Assembly: GCF_018343715.1 (NCBI RefSeq) | Contig: NZ_JAGYPL010000002.1 | Coordinates: 310,001-374,000 of the forward strand | Direction: 5' to 3' | Origin: Bacillus sp. FJAT-49711 | Lineage (GTDB): Bacteria > Bacillota > Bacilli > Bacillales > Bacillaceae_C | Length of the DNA: 64,000 nt | In this document: positions 53,285 through 62,530 of the stretch, one piece after another | Position numbering within the stretch: position 1 is the stretch's first letter | Layout: each line of letters begins with the position of its first letter | Notes under the pieces: generated by a model | Database searches by the model: none | Seen by the model: only the letters and a program-made list of their open reading frames with translations | Told to the model about the DNA's origin: nothing | Made by a program: the position numbers and the translations under genes

Positions 53285-53734
53285 CTATAGAATTTCAAGC
53301 TGCACGATAAGTGCCAATAGAATTTGCAGCAACAATTGCAAAGAAATCGCTACATCCGTATCTGTAGTAGTGACGTCAACAGATCTTGAATTTTCAATGA
53401 CAAGTCGCTGCTGGTTCGTCTGCCTGATTTGTGCACGTTCTAATAACTCTTGAGTAACTCTTTCAGCACGTGCACTATCAGCGATAGAGATATTTACCAC
53501 AATTGCAATGGCTACTTGTAATGCTGCCTGTAAAGAAACAGCTACTTGTGTATCAGTTGTGCTTACGCTGATATCACAGGAGTCCCGGATTTCAATCGTT
53601 TCGTTGGATGTTTGTTGAGTAGTCGAAACTTGGTTCGCTTCATTAAAGATAGGATCTCCGCCCCCTGGATTACAAGGATGTTCTGTTTCGTCAAGTGCAT
53701 TCCAAATTAATTCTGGTTGTGATCGCCTGCTCAT
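53285..53734 (-). CDS. cotX: Spore coat protein of the CotX family
   Basis: 149 residues. Two copies of the CotX-type repeat are visible: SCDISVSTTDTQVAVSLQAA (~52-85) and SRSVDVTTTDTDVAISLQLL (~112-147), each ending in a hydrophobic strand. CotX is part of the insoluble coat/crust layer of Bacillus spores. It is expected to be made late in the mother cell under sigma-K and GerE; I cannot place the promoter with confidence. A second small coat-type gene precedes it on the same strand. Confidence 0.88.
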   Translation of the reverse strand: MSRRSQPELIWNALDETEHPCNPGGGDPIFNEANQVSTTQQTSNETIEIRDSCDISVSTTDTQVAVSLQAALQVAIAIVVNISIADSARAERVTQELLERAQIRQTNQQRLVIENSRSVDVTTTDTDVAISLQLLLQILLALIVQLEIL

Positions 53735-53813
53735 TAACTAGCCCCCTCTCTCCATTATTAGATGCAAAAGACTTAACTTCGATTGGATGAACCCCCCAGT
53801 GGAAAAGTACATT

Positions 53814-54095
53814 TTATCTCTGTTTCCTTTTAGAAAACATTTCTCTTAAGGGGCTTTCAGGCTGTATAGTGGATTGGTCATTTTCAGTGACCTCTTTTTG
53901 TGTTTGCTTATCTAGGTATGCTTCTACTTGTTCTTTTAGATTATTTATCGTTGTCTGGAGTTTTTCTCGTTGTTCATTCGAAATTCTACTATTAGCCTTT
54001 GCCTTATTTACCTTATGTTTCGATAGTAGCTCAGCTACAAAAACTTCTACAAGTGTATTAGAAAGATTGTATAGTTCTTTCCGATTGCTTGACAA
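53814..54095 (-). CDS. Small spore coat-type protein, possibly CotW-like
   Basis: 93 residues, soluble, highly charged helical. FVAELLSKHKVNKAKA and ISNEQREKLQTTINNLKEQV resemble the helical region of CotW-type proteins that sit beside cotX in Bacillus. The TTG start follows GGGGGGTGA. The likeness is moderate; the place next to cotX is the main support. Confidence 0.55.
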   Translation of the reverse strand: MSSNRKELYNLSNTLVEVFVAELLSKHKVNKAKANSRISNEQREKLQTTINNLKEQVEAYLDKQTQKEVTENDQSTIQPESPLREMFSKRKQR

Positions 54096-54220
54096 AATGT
54101 TTCACCCCCCTATATGACTGTTACCATATCTATTCAAAAGAAATAAAAAGGGGAGGGCGTAAAACATAGTCGAAAAGAAAAATTGTACTGCAAGAGACTG
54201 TACAAAAGTTATCCCAATTG

Positions 54221-55231
54221 TTATTTATTCTTTAACAGTAAATATAAAAAATAAGGTGCCCCGATTAAAGCTACCATAATGCCCGCTGGAATCCCGTCGG
54301 GTTCAACTAAATTTCGTCCGACTGTATCGGCGAACAATAATAGCCATCCACCAATCAATATAGCGATCGGAATAAATAATTGATTCCTTGGGCCAACTAA
54401 GGATTTAGCTATATGGGGTGCCATTAGCCCGATAAATGCAATCCCTCCTGTTACAGAAACGGAAGCGGCTGCTAAAGCTACTGCTGTTAAAAGTAACGTA
54501 ATCCGTTCTTTTTCAATGGAGACTCCAACCCCGATGGCGACTGGTTCACTAAAACCAAGAAGATTTAATCGATTGGCTTTATATAAAGTATAGGGGATTA
54601 GTAGGATTAACCACGGAAGAATCGCCCAAATGAATGGCCAGTCAGCCCCCCAAATATTCCCCGCAAGCCATTTAGCGATAAAATCTACTTTTGCCCGCTC
54701 CGCTGATGAAATAAGGACAATCATAACTCCAGAAAGAGCCATAGAAAATCCTATCCCAATGAGCACTAGTCGAACAGGTTGAAGTCCCGAATGTCTGTTG
54801 TAGGAAAAAATGTATATTAAGCATGCAGTAATTAGGGCGCCTACAAAAGCAACAAGAGGGAGTAAATAGACGAAAACGCCCTCTTTTATGGGAAAGAATA
54901 AGAAGAATGTTGCAATGGCTGCGCCCGCTCCAGAATTAATCCCGATAATACCAGGATCCGCTAAATCATTTCGTGTAATCCCTTGTAAAATAGCGCCGGA
55001 TAGAGCTAATCCCATCCCAGCTAACAACGTAATGATGATTCGTGGAAGTCGAATCGAAAATAAAACAAATTCTTCTTTGAAAGTTCCTTGGCCAAGAAAA
55101 GTAGGCAGTAATCTCGTATAGGAGAGTGGGGAGTATCCAATTCCAAGACTAATGATAATTGTTAATAATATTAGCATCGCAAATACAATTAATATGATTC
55201 GTTGTTTTTTTAATAAGGTTTGCTGGATCAT
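54221..55231 (-). CDS. yfhA: Siderophore ABC transporter permease (YfhA-like, FecCD family)
   Basis: 336 residues with about ten helices: IRLPRIIITLLAGMGLALSG, LQGITRNDLADPGIIGINSG and GGIAFIGLMAPHIAKSLVG. It overlaps the preceding permease by 4 nt. With YfiZ it forms the heterodimeric channel for hydroxamate siderophores such as schizokinen, as known for B. subtilis YfiY-YfiZ-YfhA. The name rests on gene order and general likeness. Confidence 0.85.
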   Translation of the reverse strand: MIQQTLLKKQRIILIVFAMLILLTIIISLGIGYSPLSYTRLLPTFLGQGTFKEEFVLFSIRLPRIIITLLAGMGLALSGAILQGITRNDLADPGIIGINSGAGAAIATFFLFFPIKEGVFVYLLPLVAFVGALITACLIYIFSYNRHSGLQPVRLVLIGIGFSMALSGVMIVLISSAERAKVDFIAKWLAGNIWGADWPFIWAILPWLILLIPYTLYKANRLNLLGFSEPVAIGVGVSIEKERITLLLTAVALAAASVSVTGGIAFIGLMAPHIAKSLVGPRNQLFIPIAILIGGWLLLFADTVGRNLVEPDGIPAGIMVALIGAPYFLYLLLKNK

Positions 55232-56235
55232 GTAAAAGATTTGCCCCCTTTACGTACAATGATGAGGAAGAAAGGTAATCCCATCATGGCCACGATGGCA
55301 GCAACAGGTGTTTCATAAGGGGAATTTATAGTACGTCCAAGTGTATCTGCAAAAAGCATAAAGGCGGCTCCGAAGATTGCAGACATCGGGATGATGAAAC
55401 GATAGTCTGTTCCGACGATACTTCGAACTACATGCGGAACCATTAATCCGATAAATGCCATATTGCCAACAAGTGCAACGGAAGCACCTGCAAGCAAAAT
55501 AATAACAAAAAACAGAATGACCTTTACTTGCGTTGTCTTTTGCCCCAATCCAACCGCGACTTCTTCACTTAAACTCAAAATGGTAAGCTGCCTTGATAAA
55601 GCAAGAGAGATAAGAATCCCTCCCGCTATAAATGGAATAATTACTTGAAGTTGATTCCAAGAAGCTCCAATCAATCCTCCAGCAGTCCACATGGATACAT
55701 CCTTCGAGATTTTAAAATATATTCCAATCCCATCTGCAATGGCATATAAAAAAGCAGAAACAGCCGCCCCCGCAAGGACAATTCGAAAAGGTGAAAATCC
55801 ACCTTTCTTAATGGATCCAATCCCTAAAACCATCGTGGCACCGACTGCTGCTCCGATAAAACAAGCAATCATAATCCCGAAATAATTGGCTGATGGAATA
55901 AGTGCAATTGTAATGGCCAGTGCCGCATTTGCCCCCGAAGTTAATCCAAATAAGCCTGGATCAGCAAGTGGATTTCTCGTCATCCCTTGCATGATGGCTC
56001 CGGAAACAGCTAGTGCAGCCCCAACAAACATACCGGCCACCTCGCGTGGGAAACGTATTTCTCTAATAATGGATAGTTTTTCTCCTGCAGCATTGGAGGT
56101 GAGAGCAAGCCAAACATCTTTAACAGTTGTTTCCGCTGCTCCAAATATCATGGCTGCAATAAACATAACAATCAGAAAAAGAATTGCAGCAATCAGTTTG
56201 TAAATAAATGGGATGGCGCGTTTTTCATTCGTCAT
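55228..56235 (-). CDS. yfiZ: Siderophore ABC transporter permease (YfiZ-like, FecCD family)
   Basis: 335 residues with about ten helices: IREIRFPREVAGMFVGAALA, IMQGMTRNPLADPGLFGLTS and GNMAFIGLMVPHVVRSIVG. It partners the YfhA-like permease. It is third in an operon that runs ATPase, binding protein, YfiZ, YfhA. Confidence 0.86.
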   Translation of the reverse strand: MTNEKRAIPFIYKLIAAILFLIVMFIAAMIFGAAETTVKDVWLALTSNAAGEKLSIIREIRFPREVAGMFVGAALAVSGAIMQGMTRNPLADPGLFGLTSGANAALAITIALIPSANYFGIMIACFIGAAVGATMVLGIGSIKKGGFSPFRIVLAGAAVSAFLYAIADGIGIYFKISKDVSMWTAGGLIGASWNQLQVIIPFIAGGILISLALSRQLTILSLSEEVAVGLGQKTTQVKVILFFVIILLAGASVALVGNMAFIGLMVPHVVRSIVGTDYRFIIPMSAIFGAAFMLFADTLGRTINSPYETPVAAIVAMMGLPFFLIIVRKGGKSFT

Positions 56236-56306
56236 TGGCTTCTCATCTTTCTTTTTTTGAATAAAGGAAGAGGAATTCCCATAACAAGAATCCCTCCATG
56301 TTTGTA

Positions 56307-57236
56307 CTAGTTTCCTAGAAAGCTTTGTGTGAAGAAGTCTAGCTGAAAGTCCAATGTGAGTGGATCATTGAAGTAAAACTCATTACCATTTACTTCAAAT
56401 ACACGGTTATTTTTTACCGCAGGAATGTTTTTATACGTATCTGTTTCCTGGAAAGCATTATCGCTGCCATTAAATTTACTTAAAATGACATAGTCGCCGG
56501 CATATTCAGGAAGAACCTCTAGGGATAAGGCATAGTAGCCTTCTTTTAACGCCGTTTCCTTTACTTTATCAGGCATAGCTAAGTGCATTTCTTGATATAA
56601 AATCTCAGTTCCACGTCCCCAGTTATCGCCATACACATATAACTGTTTGTCATAGTTTTCGATAACGGAGACTGTTGCATCAGCTCCAATTTTTGCCTTA
56701 ATATCTTCACCTGCAGTTTGTGCACGCTTTTTAAAATCATCTACCCAAGCTTGTGCTTCTTTTTCTTTATTTAATAGTTTTCCAATTTCAATATGCTGTG
56801 TTAAATAGTCTACTTTCCCATATGTAAACGTAACAGTAGGAGCTATTTCGTTTAATTTATCTACATTGTTAATATTTGATAAGCCGATAATTAAATCCGG
56901 ATCTAATTCTATAATTTTTTCCAAGCTCTCATCAGATACTTCTTCCGCATCTTTTAGTTTATCTTCGAAACGAGGATTCATTTTAGACCAAGAATCAACA
57001 CCAACAAGATTAACCCCTAAAGACATAACATTTCCAGCAAAAGAAGAAAGTACGATGACCCGCTGAGGATCGGCAGGCACCTCTATAGGACCATTTTCAG
57101 ATTCATAAGTGATCGTGTCTGACTTTTTGCTATCTGTGTTTTTATTCGTATTGCTGCTATCACTTTCGCCCGTATTTTTGCCGCAGCCACTAATGACTAA
57201 CAGCAGCAAGAGGCATAGTGCTAATAATTTCTTCAT
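56307..57236 (-). CDS. yfiY: Siderophore-binding lipoprotein (YfiY-like)
   Basis: 309 residues from ATG 57236, which follows CAGGGAGA; upstream codons lie in the ATPase gene. The signal ends LVISGC with Cys18, then a Ser/Asn/Lys-rich linker. The binding fold shows VPADPQRVIVLSSFAGNVMS, LDPDLIIGLSNINN and FYFNDPLTLDFQLDFF. It overlaps the end of the ATPase gene by 47 nt. The ligand in B. subtilis YfiY is schizokinen/arthrobactin; here that is inferred. Confidence 0.86.
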   Translation of the reverse strand: MKKLLALCLLLLLVISGCGKNTGESDSSNTNKNTDSKKSDTITYESENGPIEVPADPQRVIVLSSFAGNVMSLGVNLVGVDSWSKMNPRFEDKLKDAEEVSDESLEKIIELDPDLIIGLSNINNVDKLNEIAPTVTFTYGKVDYLTQHIEIGKLLNKEKEAQAWVDDFKKRAQTAGEDIKAKIGADATVSVIENYDKQLYVYGDNWGRGTEILYQEMHLAMPDKVKETALKEGYYALSLEVLPEYAGDYVILSKFNGSDNAFQETDTYKNIPAVKNNRVFEVNGNEFYFNDPLTLDFQLDFFTQSFLGN

Positions 57237-58032
57237 GTTCTTGATCTCCCTGTAATAGATTGTATGTGATGCACATCGGCTTATTTGTTCGTGGATCGCG
57301 TCCAATTTCCGCATCAATGTGAAAAACCTTTTTTAACACATCATGCTTAATGACATCTTCACATGCTCCTGATTTCACGATTTCACCATCTTTTAATGCG
57401 ATGATAAAATCTGCAAAACGAGCTGCTTGGTTTAGATCATGAAGGACCATGACGATGGTTCGATCTTGCTCAATATTTAGCTTTTGCAAAAGTTCCAATA
57501 CCTCAAGCTGATGTGCCATATCTAAATAGGTTGTTGGCTCGTCAAGAAAGATGATATCGGTCTCTTGTGCAAGAGACATTGCAATCCAGACCCGTTGACG
57601 TTGCCCACCTGATAGAGAATCGACAGGACGGAATTTAAAATCTATTGTTCCTGTGACTTCAAGTGCCCAATCTATCACTTCATAATCATGCTTTGTTAAA
57701 CGTCCGAATCCATTTTGATAAGGAAATCGCCCATAAGAAACTAACTCTCCAACAGTTAATCCACTAGCACTTTCGGGTGTTTGAGGGAGAATAGCCATTT
57801 TTTTAGCGAGCGTTTTCGTATTTTCTTTAGAAATATGTTTTCCGTCTAACACGATCGTCCCCGATTGATGAGAGATAATGCGTGTAATAGCTTTTAATAA
57901 TGTTGATTTCCCGCAACCATTAGATCCGATAATCGTCGTAATTTTTTTATCGGGTATTTCCACGCTAAGGTTCTTCACAATTAAACGTTCCCCATAGCCA
58001 ATGTTTAATCCATTTGTATATAAACGAACCAT
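57190..58032 (-). CDS. yusV: Siderophore ABC transporter ATP-binding protein (YusV-like)
   Basis: 280 residues. Walker A is GSNGCGKST, the signature LSGGQRQR, Walker [13 protein letters not shown] and the switch His is in VLHDLNQAA. B. subtilis keeps its shared YusV ATPase away from the permeases; here it is the first gene of the operon. A Fur box (58061) lies 29 nt upstream. The C-terminal tail runs into the lipoprotein gene. Confidence 0.87.
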   Translation of the reverse strand: MVRLYTNGLNIGYGERLIVKNLSVEIPDKKITTIIGSNGCGKSTLLKAITRIISHQSGTIVLDGKHISKENTKTLAKKMAILPQTPESASGLTVGELVSYGRFPYQNGFGRLTKHDYEVIDWALEVTGTIDFKFRPVDSLSGGQRQRVWIAMSLAQETDIIFLDEPTTYLDMAHQLEVLELLQKLNIEQDRTIVMVLHDLNQAARFADFIIALKDGEIVKSGACEDVIKHDVLKKVFHIDAEIGRDPRTNKPMCITYNLLQGDQEHEEIISTMPLAAVSH

Positions 58033-58060
58033 TATTTCACCTCCATATTAATAAAACAAT

Positions 58061-58145
58061 TGAGAATGATTATCAATTTCGTTATAATCAATACTATAGT
58101 GACGTTTAGCTCCTTTGTCAATCATTATATTGAGAATGGTTATCA
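58061..58145. promoter_or_regulatory. Two Fur boxes in the divergent siderophore/FNR region
   Basis: TGAGAATGATTATCA (58061-58075) fits the 7-1-7 Fur motif at 13 of 14 arm positions and serves the minus-strand transporter. TGAGAATGGTTATCA (58131-58145) fits at 12 of 14 and serves the plus-strand reductase. Iron shortage would switch on both. Confidence 0.82.
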
Positions 58146-58176
58146 ATTATGCGATATGTTATGGGAGTGGATGAAA

Positions 58177-59244
58177 ATGGGACAATATGATTTATATGAT
58201 GTAACAATAATTGGAGGTGGGCCAGCAGGTCTTTACTCTGCTTTTTATAGTGGATTGCGGGAGATGAAAACAAAGCTTATTGAGTTTCAGCCCCAGCTAG
58301 GTGGTAAAGTCCATGTTTATCCTGAAAAAATGATTTGGGATGTTGGAGGGTTAACGCCTATTCCAGGAGCAAAGTTAATAGAACAACTTGTAGAGCAAGG
58401 ATTAACTTTTAGCCCGACGGTAGTCTTGAATGAAAAAGTAGAGTCAATCTCGCGAAATGAGGAAGGAGTTTTTATTTTACATACTTCTTCCGGGCAAGAG
58501 CACTTTTCAAAAACTGTTATTATAGCGGTTGGAAGCGGGATATTAAATCCGACTAAGCTGAAGATTGAGGGGGCAGAAAGATTTGAAGTAACGAATTTAA
58601 ATTATACGATAAAGTCATTACAACACTTTAAAGATAAAAACGTCGTTATTTCAGGTGGAGGAAACTCTGCTATTGACTGGGCTAATGAATTAGAGCCGGT
58701 AGCTAAAAAGGTGTATGTTACTTATAGAAAAGATGAGTTGACTGGTCATGAAGCACAAGTGACGCATCTTAAAAATAGCACGGTTGTTTGTTTCTATAAT
58801 ACTTCTATTACAAAATTAATAGCATGTTCGAATCACGAGTTTATTGAACGTGTTGAATTGACCAATCATATTACGGGAGAAATTTCATACTTGTCGATTG
58901 ATGAAGTCGTCATCAATCATGGTTATGAACAAGATGCTTCCTTAATTGAAAACAGTGAAGTTCATATTGATAGAATAGATGATTTCTATATTTCAGGAAA
59001 TGCGTCGAGCGAGTCATCTATAGATGGGCTTTATGCTGCCGGAGATATTCTTATGCATGATGGGAAGTTGCAATTAATTGCCGGTGCTTTTCAAGATGCT
59101 GCGAATGCCGTAAATAAGGCTAAAACATTTATCCAGCCTGACGCTGATAAAGTTGCCATGGTCTCCTCCCATAATGATCAATTTACAAACCGCAATAAGG
59201 AATTAGTAAAAAAAATGATTAGCAGTCATAATCATATATATTAG
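58177..59244 (+). CDS. Ferredoxin/flavodoxin-NADP+ reductase, thioredoxin-reductase type (YcgT/YumC-like)
   Basis: 355 residues. The FAD site is VTIIGGGPAGLYSAFYSG, the NADP site VVISGGGNSAIDWANEL, and the second FAD contact YAAGDILMHDGKLQLIAGAF. The redox CxxC of true thioredoxin reductases is absent, which marks it as a type-2 FNR. ATG 58177 has GGGAGTGG 6 nt upstream. It is Fur-controlled and divergent from a siderophore importer, so it may supply electrons for iron release from the siderophore. B. subtilis has a Fur-controlled paralogue (ycgT) of the housekeeping yumC. Confidence 0.85.
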   Translation: MGQYDLYDVTIIGGGPAGLYSAFYSGLREMKTKLIEFQPQLGGKVHVYPEKMIWDVGGLTPIPGAKLIEQLVEQGLTFSPTVVLNEKVESISRNEEGVFILHTSSGQEHFSKTVIIAVGSGILNPTKLKIEGAERFEVTNLNYTIKSLQHFKDKNVVISGGGNSAIDWANELEPVAKKVYVTYRKDELTGHEAQVTHLKNSTVVCFYNTSITKLIACSNHEFIERVELTNHITGEISYLSIDEVVINHGYEQDASLIENSEVHIDRIDDFYISGNASSESSIDGLYAAGDILMHDGKLQLIAGAFQDAANAVNKAKTFIQPDADKVAMVSSHNDQFTNRNKELVKKMISSHNHIY

Positions 59245-59271
59245 ATTTTTCACTTGGACTTCATAATATTA

Positions 59272-59296
59272 GTTTGCTCATATTCCAATGGGGTAT
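59272..59296 (+). promoter_or_regulatory. Sigma-B-type promoter of katE
   Basis: GTTTGC (59272-59277), a 13-nt spacer and GGGTAT (59291-59296) match the sigma-B consensus GTTTAA-N12-14-GGGTAT closely. It lies 45 nt before the catalase start. Confidence 0.8.
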
Positions 59297-59341
59297 CTGA
59301 AACTTATAATGCTTTAACAACATCCTATTGGGAGGTCTATC

Positions 59342-61387
59342 ATGAGCGAAAATGGCAAAACAAATGGAAACAAGAAGCAAGCGCAATTGGAGCAGTTTCG
59401 CGCCAATGATCAAGGACAAGAAATGACGACTAATCAGGGATTAAAACTATCAGAGGATGAATTTTCTTTAAAAGCAGGCGAACGTGGTCCAACGTTATTG
59501 GAAGATTTTCACTTTCGGGAAAAAGTAACACATTTTGACCATGAAAGAATACCAGAACGGGTTGTCCATGCACGAGGTTTTGCGGCTCATGGCGAGTTTG
59601 AACTATACGAATCTATGAAGGATTATACTAGTGCAAAATTTTTACAAGATCCTTCTGTGAAAACGCCCGTATTTGTTCGCTTTTCAACTGTTGCAGGTTC
59701 ACGCGGTTCTGCTGAAACGGTAAGAGATGTCAGAGGCTTTGCAACAAAGTTTTATACTGAAGAAGGAAACTTTGACTTAGTAGGTAATAATATGCCGGTT
59801 TTTTTCATTCAGGATGGGATTAAGTTTCCTGATTTAATTCATGCCGTGAAGCCTGAGCCGCATAATGAAATGCCTCAGGCTGCCTCTGCACATGACACAT
59901 TTTGGGACTTTGTCGCAAATAATCAAGAATCAGCCCATATGGTCATGTGGCATATGTCAGACCGTGCTATACCAAGAAGTTTTCGTATGATGGAAGGATT
60001 TGGCGTCAATACGTTTCGATTTGTGAATGATCAAGGGAAATCCCACTTTGTAAAATTTCATTGGAAACCAGTATTAGGAGTTCACTCTCTAGTATGGGAT
60101 GAAGCCCAAAAAATATCTGGCAAGGATCCTGATTTTCACCGCCGTGATTTGTGGGATTCAATTGAAATGGGCAAATATGTTGAATATGAATTAGGGGTGC
60201 AGCTAATCAAAGAGGAAGAAGAATTTGAATTCGACTTTGATGTATTAGACCCTACAAAATTGTGGCCAGAAGAAGAAATACCTGTAAGAATTGTAGGGAA
60301 GATGACGTTAAACCGCAATGTAGACAATGTATTTGCAGAAACGGAACAAGTAGCTTTTCACCCTGGTCATATTGTAAAGGGCATTGATTTTACAAATGAT
60401 CCGTTATTGCAAGGTCGATTATTTTCTTACACAGACACACAATTGATCCGGCTCGGGGGTCCGAATTTTCATGAGCTGCCAATCAATCGTCCTGTTTGCC
60501 CATTTCATAATAATCAACGTGATGGGTATGGTCGGCAAACGATTAATAAAGGACAAGTCAGTTATCATCAGAATTCATTAGCGAACAATACTCCTACACC
60601 TGTAAGCGGTGAGGCAGGAGGATTTGTTCACTATCAAGAAAAAATTGAGGGGCATAAAGTACGGAGGAGAAGTGATAGTTTTAAAGATCATTTTTCTCAA
60701 GCAACAATGTTTTGGAATAGTATGACCCAGCCTGAACAGATGCATATCATTGATGCATTTTCATTTGAACTAGGGAAGGTAAAGAGCCAATCTGTGCGCC
60801 AACAAGTAGTCGATATGTTTTCCAATGTCAATGCTGAAATGGCGGCGGCGGTTGCGGATGCGATTGGTGTAATACCTCCGGAAGCTAAACCATCGAATAT
60901 AACAAAATCGTCTCCTGCACTAAGTCAATTAAATACAAAGAAAACATCTTATTCGCGTAAAGTGGGAGTAATTTTTGGAAATGACTTTAACGGGATTGAA
61001 GCGATAGCTGTATTAGATGTTTTAAAAGCAGCAGGGCTTCAAATCGAAATAATAAGTGAAAAATTCGGAAGCTTAAAGGCATCCGATGGGACAGAATTGA
61101 TGGTGGATCAAACCTTTTTAACGTCTGATCCAGTTTTATTAGACGCTTTATATATTGGTGGGGGATACGGAGAAAACGTAAAGTTTAAACAGGATGTTAC
61201 TTATTATATTGAAGAAGCTTTTAAACATTACAAACCGATAGGTGCTGCACATGAAGGAACAAAATTCCTTAAAGAAAATATGCTTGAAAGTCCAGGAGTG
61301 GTGATAGGTGATGATAATCACCAATTTCCCCATGAATTGGTACAGGCTATTTCAATGCATCGCCATTGGGACCGTAAAATCGTTTAG
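59342..61387 (+). CDS. katE: Large-subunit catalase KatE (HPII type, with C-terminal DJ-1-like domain)
   Basis: 681 residues, the size of clade-2 catalases. Active-site His76 (VVHARGFAAHG) and Asn149 (LVGNNMPVFF) and heme ligand Tyr363 (LFSYTDTQLIRLG) lie at the spacing seen in E. coli HPII. Residues ~530-681 form the type-1 glutamine-amidotransferase-like (DJ-1/PfpI) domain, starting SRKVGVIFGNDFNGIEA. It breaks down hydrogen peroxide in the cytoplasm. GGGAGG precedes the ATG, a sigma-B promoter lies upstream, and a terminator follows, so it is a single-gene general-stress unit. Confidence 0.94.
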   Translation: MSENGKTNGNKKQAQLEQFRANDQGQEMTTNQGLKLSEDEFSLKAGERGPTLLEDFHFREKVTHFDHERIPERVVHARGFAAHGEFELYESMKDYTSAKFLQDPSVKTPVFVRFSTVAGSRGSAETVRDVRGFATKFYTEEGNFDLVGNNMPVFFIQDGIKFPDLIHAVKPEPHNEMPQAASAHDTFWDFVANNQESAHMVMWHMSDRAIPRSFRMMEGFGVNTFRFVNDQGKSHFVKFHWKPVLGVHSLVWDEAQKISGKDPDFHRRDLWDSIEMGKYVEYELGVQLIKEEEEFEFDFDVLDPTKLWPEEEIPVRIVGKMTLNRNVDNVFAETEQVAFHPGHIVKGIDFTNDPLLQGRLFSYTDTQLIRLGGPNFHELPINRPVCPFHNNQRDGYGRQTINKGQVSYHQNSLANNTPTPVSGEAGGFVHYQEKIEGHKVRRRSDSFKDHFSQATMFWNSMTQPEQMHIIDAFSFELGKVKSQSVRQQVVDMFSNVNAEMAAAVADAIGVIPPEAKPSNITKSSPALSQLNTKKTSYSRKVGVIFGNDFNGIEAIAVLDVLKAAGLQIEIISEKFGSLKASDGTELMVDQTFLTSDPVLLDALYIGGGYGENVKFKQDVTYYIEEAFKHYKPIGAAHEGTKFLKENMLESPGVVIGDDNHQFPHELVQAISMHRHWDRKIV

Positions 61388-61398
61388 GCATCGAGAAT

Positions 61399-61433
61399 AA
61401 ATCCTTCCCGTATATTGGGAAAGGATTTTTTTA
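61399..61433 (+). terminator. Intrinsic terminator of katE
   Basis: AAATCCTTCCC pairs with GGGAAAGGATTT (one bulged A), followed by a T-run. Confidence 0.85.
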
Positions 61434-61609
61434 TTCAATCGGTAGATATGGTAGTTTTTCAACACAACGATAATAATATAGAATAGTGCATGTATTAATT
61501 ATAAACTGTACCTTTTTCCGAGAGATTACTCCCGGAGCCTGGCATATGTTAATGAGTAAGACGGTTGTGCTATTTAAGAAATATAAATTTTCGGAGGAGA
61601 AGTGCAAGC

Positions 61610-62050
61610 ATGATATACGATAAGTTAGAAAACTTAGCTCAATACACGTTTAGTAATCAAAAATTAATGAGTGCCATCCATGATATCACCTCAGGCCTTA
61701 TCGAGAAAGAAAGTAAATCAGACGACTTTCAAAAGAATAAAATCAAATTTACAACTACATTTTTAAAGGAAAAAAGATATGAGGCCCATAAAAATTATAT
61801 TGATATCCATATAGTTTTAGAGGGGAAAGAATATGTAGAGGTTGCGAATATTCAAGAATTGATGAATGAAACTGAATATGACCGTGACAATGACATTTTC
61901 TTTGGGGATATCACATCTGAAAATAAACTATGCGGTTATTTAAAAAAAGGTTATGCTCTTATTTGTTTTCCGGAAGACGCACACTTAGTAGGGGCGCATA
62001 AAGAAAGGGAAGAAAATATAAGCAAGGTTGTTTATAAAATTCTTGCTTAA
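61610..62050 (+). CDS. YhcH/YjgK/YiaL family protein
   Basis: 146 residues with a single cupin-like domain (DUF386): YEAHKNYIDIHIVLEGKEYV, GYLKKGYALICFPEDAHLVG and the C-terminal KVVYKIL. The His and Glu residues in HKNYIDIH and the FPEDAH motif are the likely metal site. Members are found in sialic acid and sugar loci, with no settled reaction. ATG 61610 follows CGGAGGAG. No sugar genes adjoin it. The 180 nt before it hold only a small TCCG/CGGA hairpin (about 61518-61537). Confidence 0.85.
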   Translation: MIYDKLENLAQYTFSNQKLMSAIHDITSGLIEKESKSDDFQKNKIKFTTTFLKEKRYEAHKNYIDIHIVLEGKEYVEVANIQELMNETEYDRDNDIFFGDITSENKLCGYLKKGYALICFPEDAHLVGAHKEREENISKVVYKILA

Positions 62051-62104
62051 GTGCCTTGCTGCTGCAATAAAAGGACCCCATCGATTTAGTAGGAGGTTTC
62101 AATT

Positions 62105-62161
62105 TTGACCAATGTACATATTAAATGCAACTCTTTTATTAAATTCATTTACAAAAAATAA
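62105..62161 (+). other. Eighteen-codon mini-ORF with a strong ribosome binding site
   Basis: AGGAGG (62091-62096) lies 8 nt before TTG, which reads MTNVHIKCNSFIKFIYKK and stops. It has no known relative and may be the stub of a decayed gene. It ends just before the riboswitch promoter. Confidence 0.25.
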
Positions 62162-62169
62162 AAATTCAA

Positions 62170-62198
62170 TTGACAATTTTAATTTTTCAGAATAAAAT
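62170..62198 (+). promoter_or_regulatory. Sigma-A promoter of the SAM riboswitch
   Basis: TTGACA (62170-62175), a 17-nt spacer and TAAAAT (62193-62198). Transcription would start near 62205, before the riboswitch. Confidence 0.8.
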
Positions 62199-62230
62199 AA
62201 TGTTCATATTCAAAATTTCATATTTCATAA

Positions 62231-62348
62231 CTCTTATGAAGAGAGGCGGAGGGACTGGCCCTGTGAAGCCTCGGCAACCATTGAATAATATTTTTTATTC
62301 AAACGGTGCCAATTCCAGCAGATTTTTTTTGAATCTGATATATAAGAG
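62231..62348 (+). promoter_or_regulatory. SAM-I (S-box) riboswitch
   Basis: S-box blocks are in order: P1 CTCTTAT, then GAGAGGCGGAGGGACTGGCC, CTGTGAAGCC, CGGCAACC, a P3 hairpin (TTGAATA/TATTCAA), CGGTGCCAATTCCAGCAGA, P4, and the P1 partner ATAAGAG (62342-62348). It senses S-adenosylmethionine. Confidence 0.95.
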
Positions 62349-62376
62349 GCTAAGCTTAAATATTTATTAAAAGCAG

Positions 62377-62407
62377 AGACCTCTTATTGTCAAGGGGTCT
62401 TTTTCTT
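62377..62407 (+). terminator. SAM riboswitch terminator
   Basis: AGACCTCTT and AAGGGGTCT form a 9-bp stem followed by TTTTCTT. CCTCTTAT (62380-62387) can instead pair with ATAAGAGG (62342-62349), the antiterminator, so SAM binding that holds P1 closed favours termination. Confidence 0.9.
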
Positions 62408-62530
62408 GTATATCGGGAAATAAAAGGAGTTGAAGTCACAGGGAAAAAGCAGTGATAGGCTATGAGAAACTTCAGAATTAGGTGTTAATACAAAAGAGGT
62501 ACAATAAAAAATGAAATGGAGTGTTTTAAA

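Noticed and set aside
61518-61537. Small riboswitch-like hairpin before the YhcH-family gene
   Set aside because: Only a TCCG/CGGA stem is seen, with no conserved riboswitch blocks or terminator.
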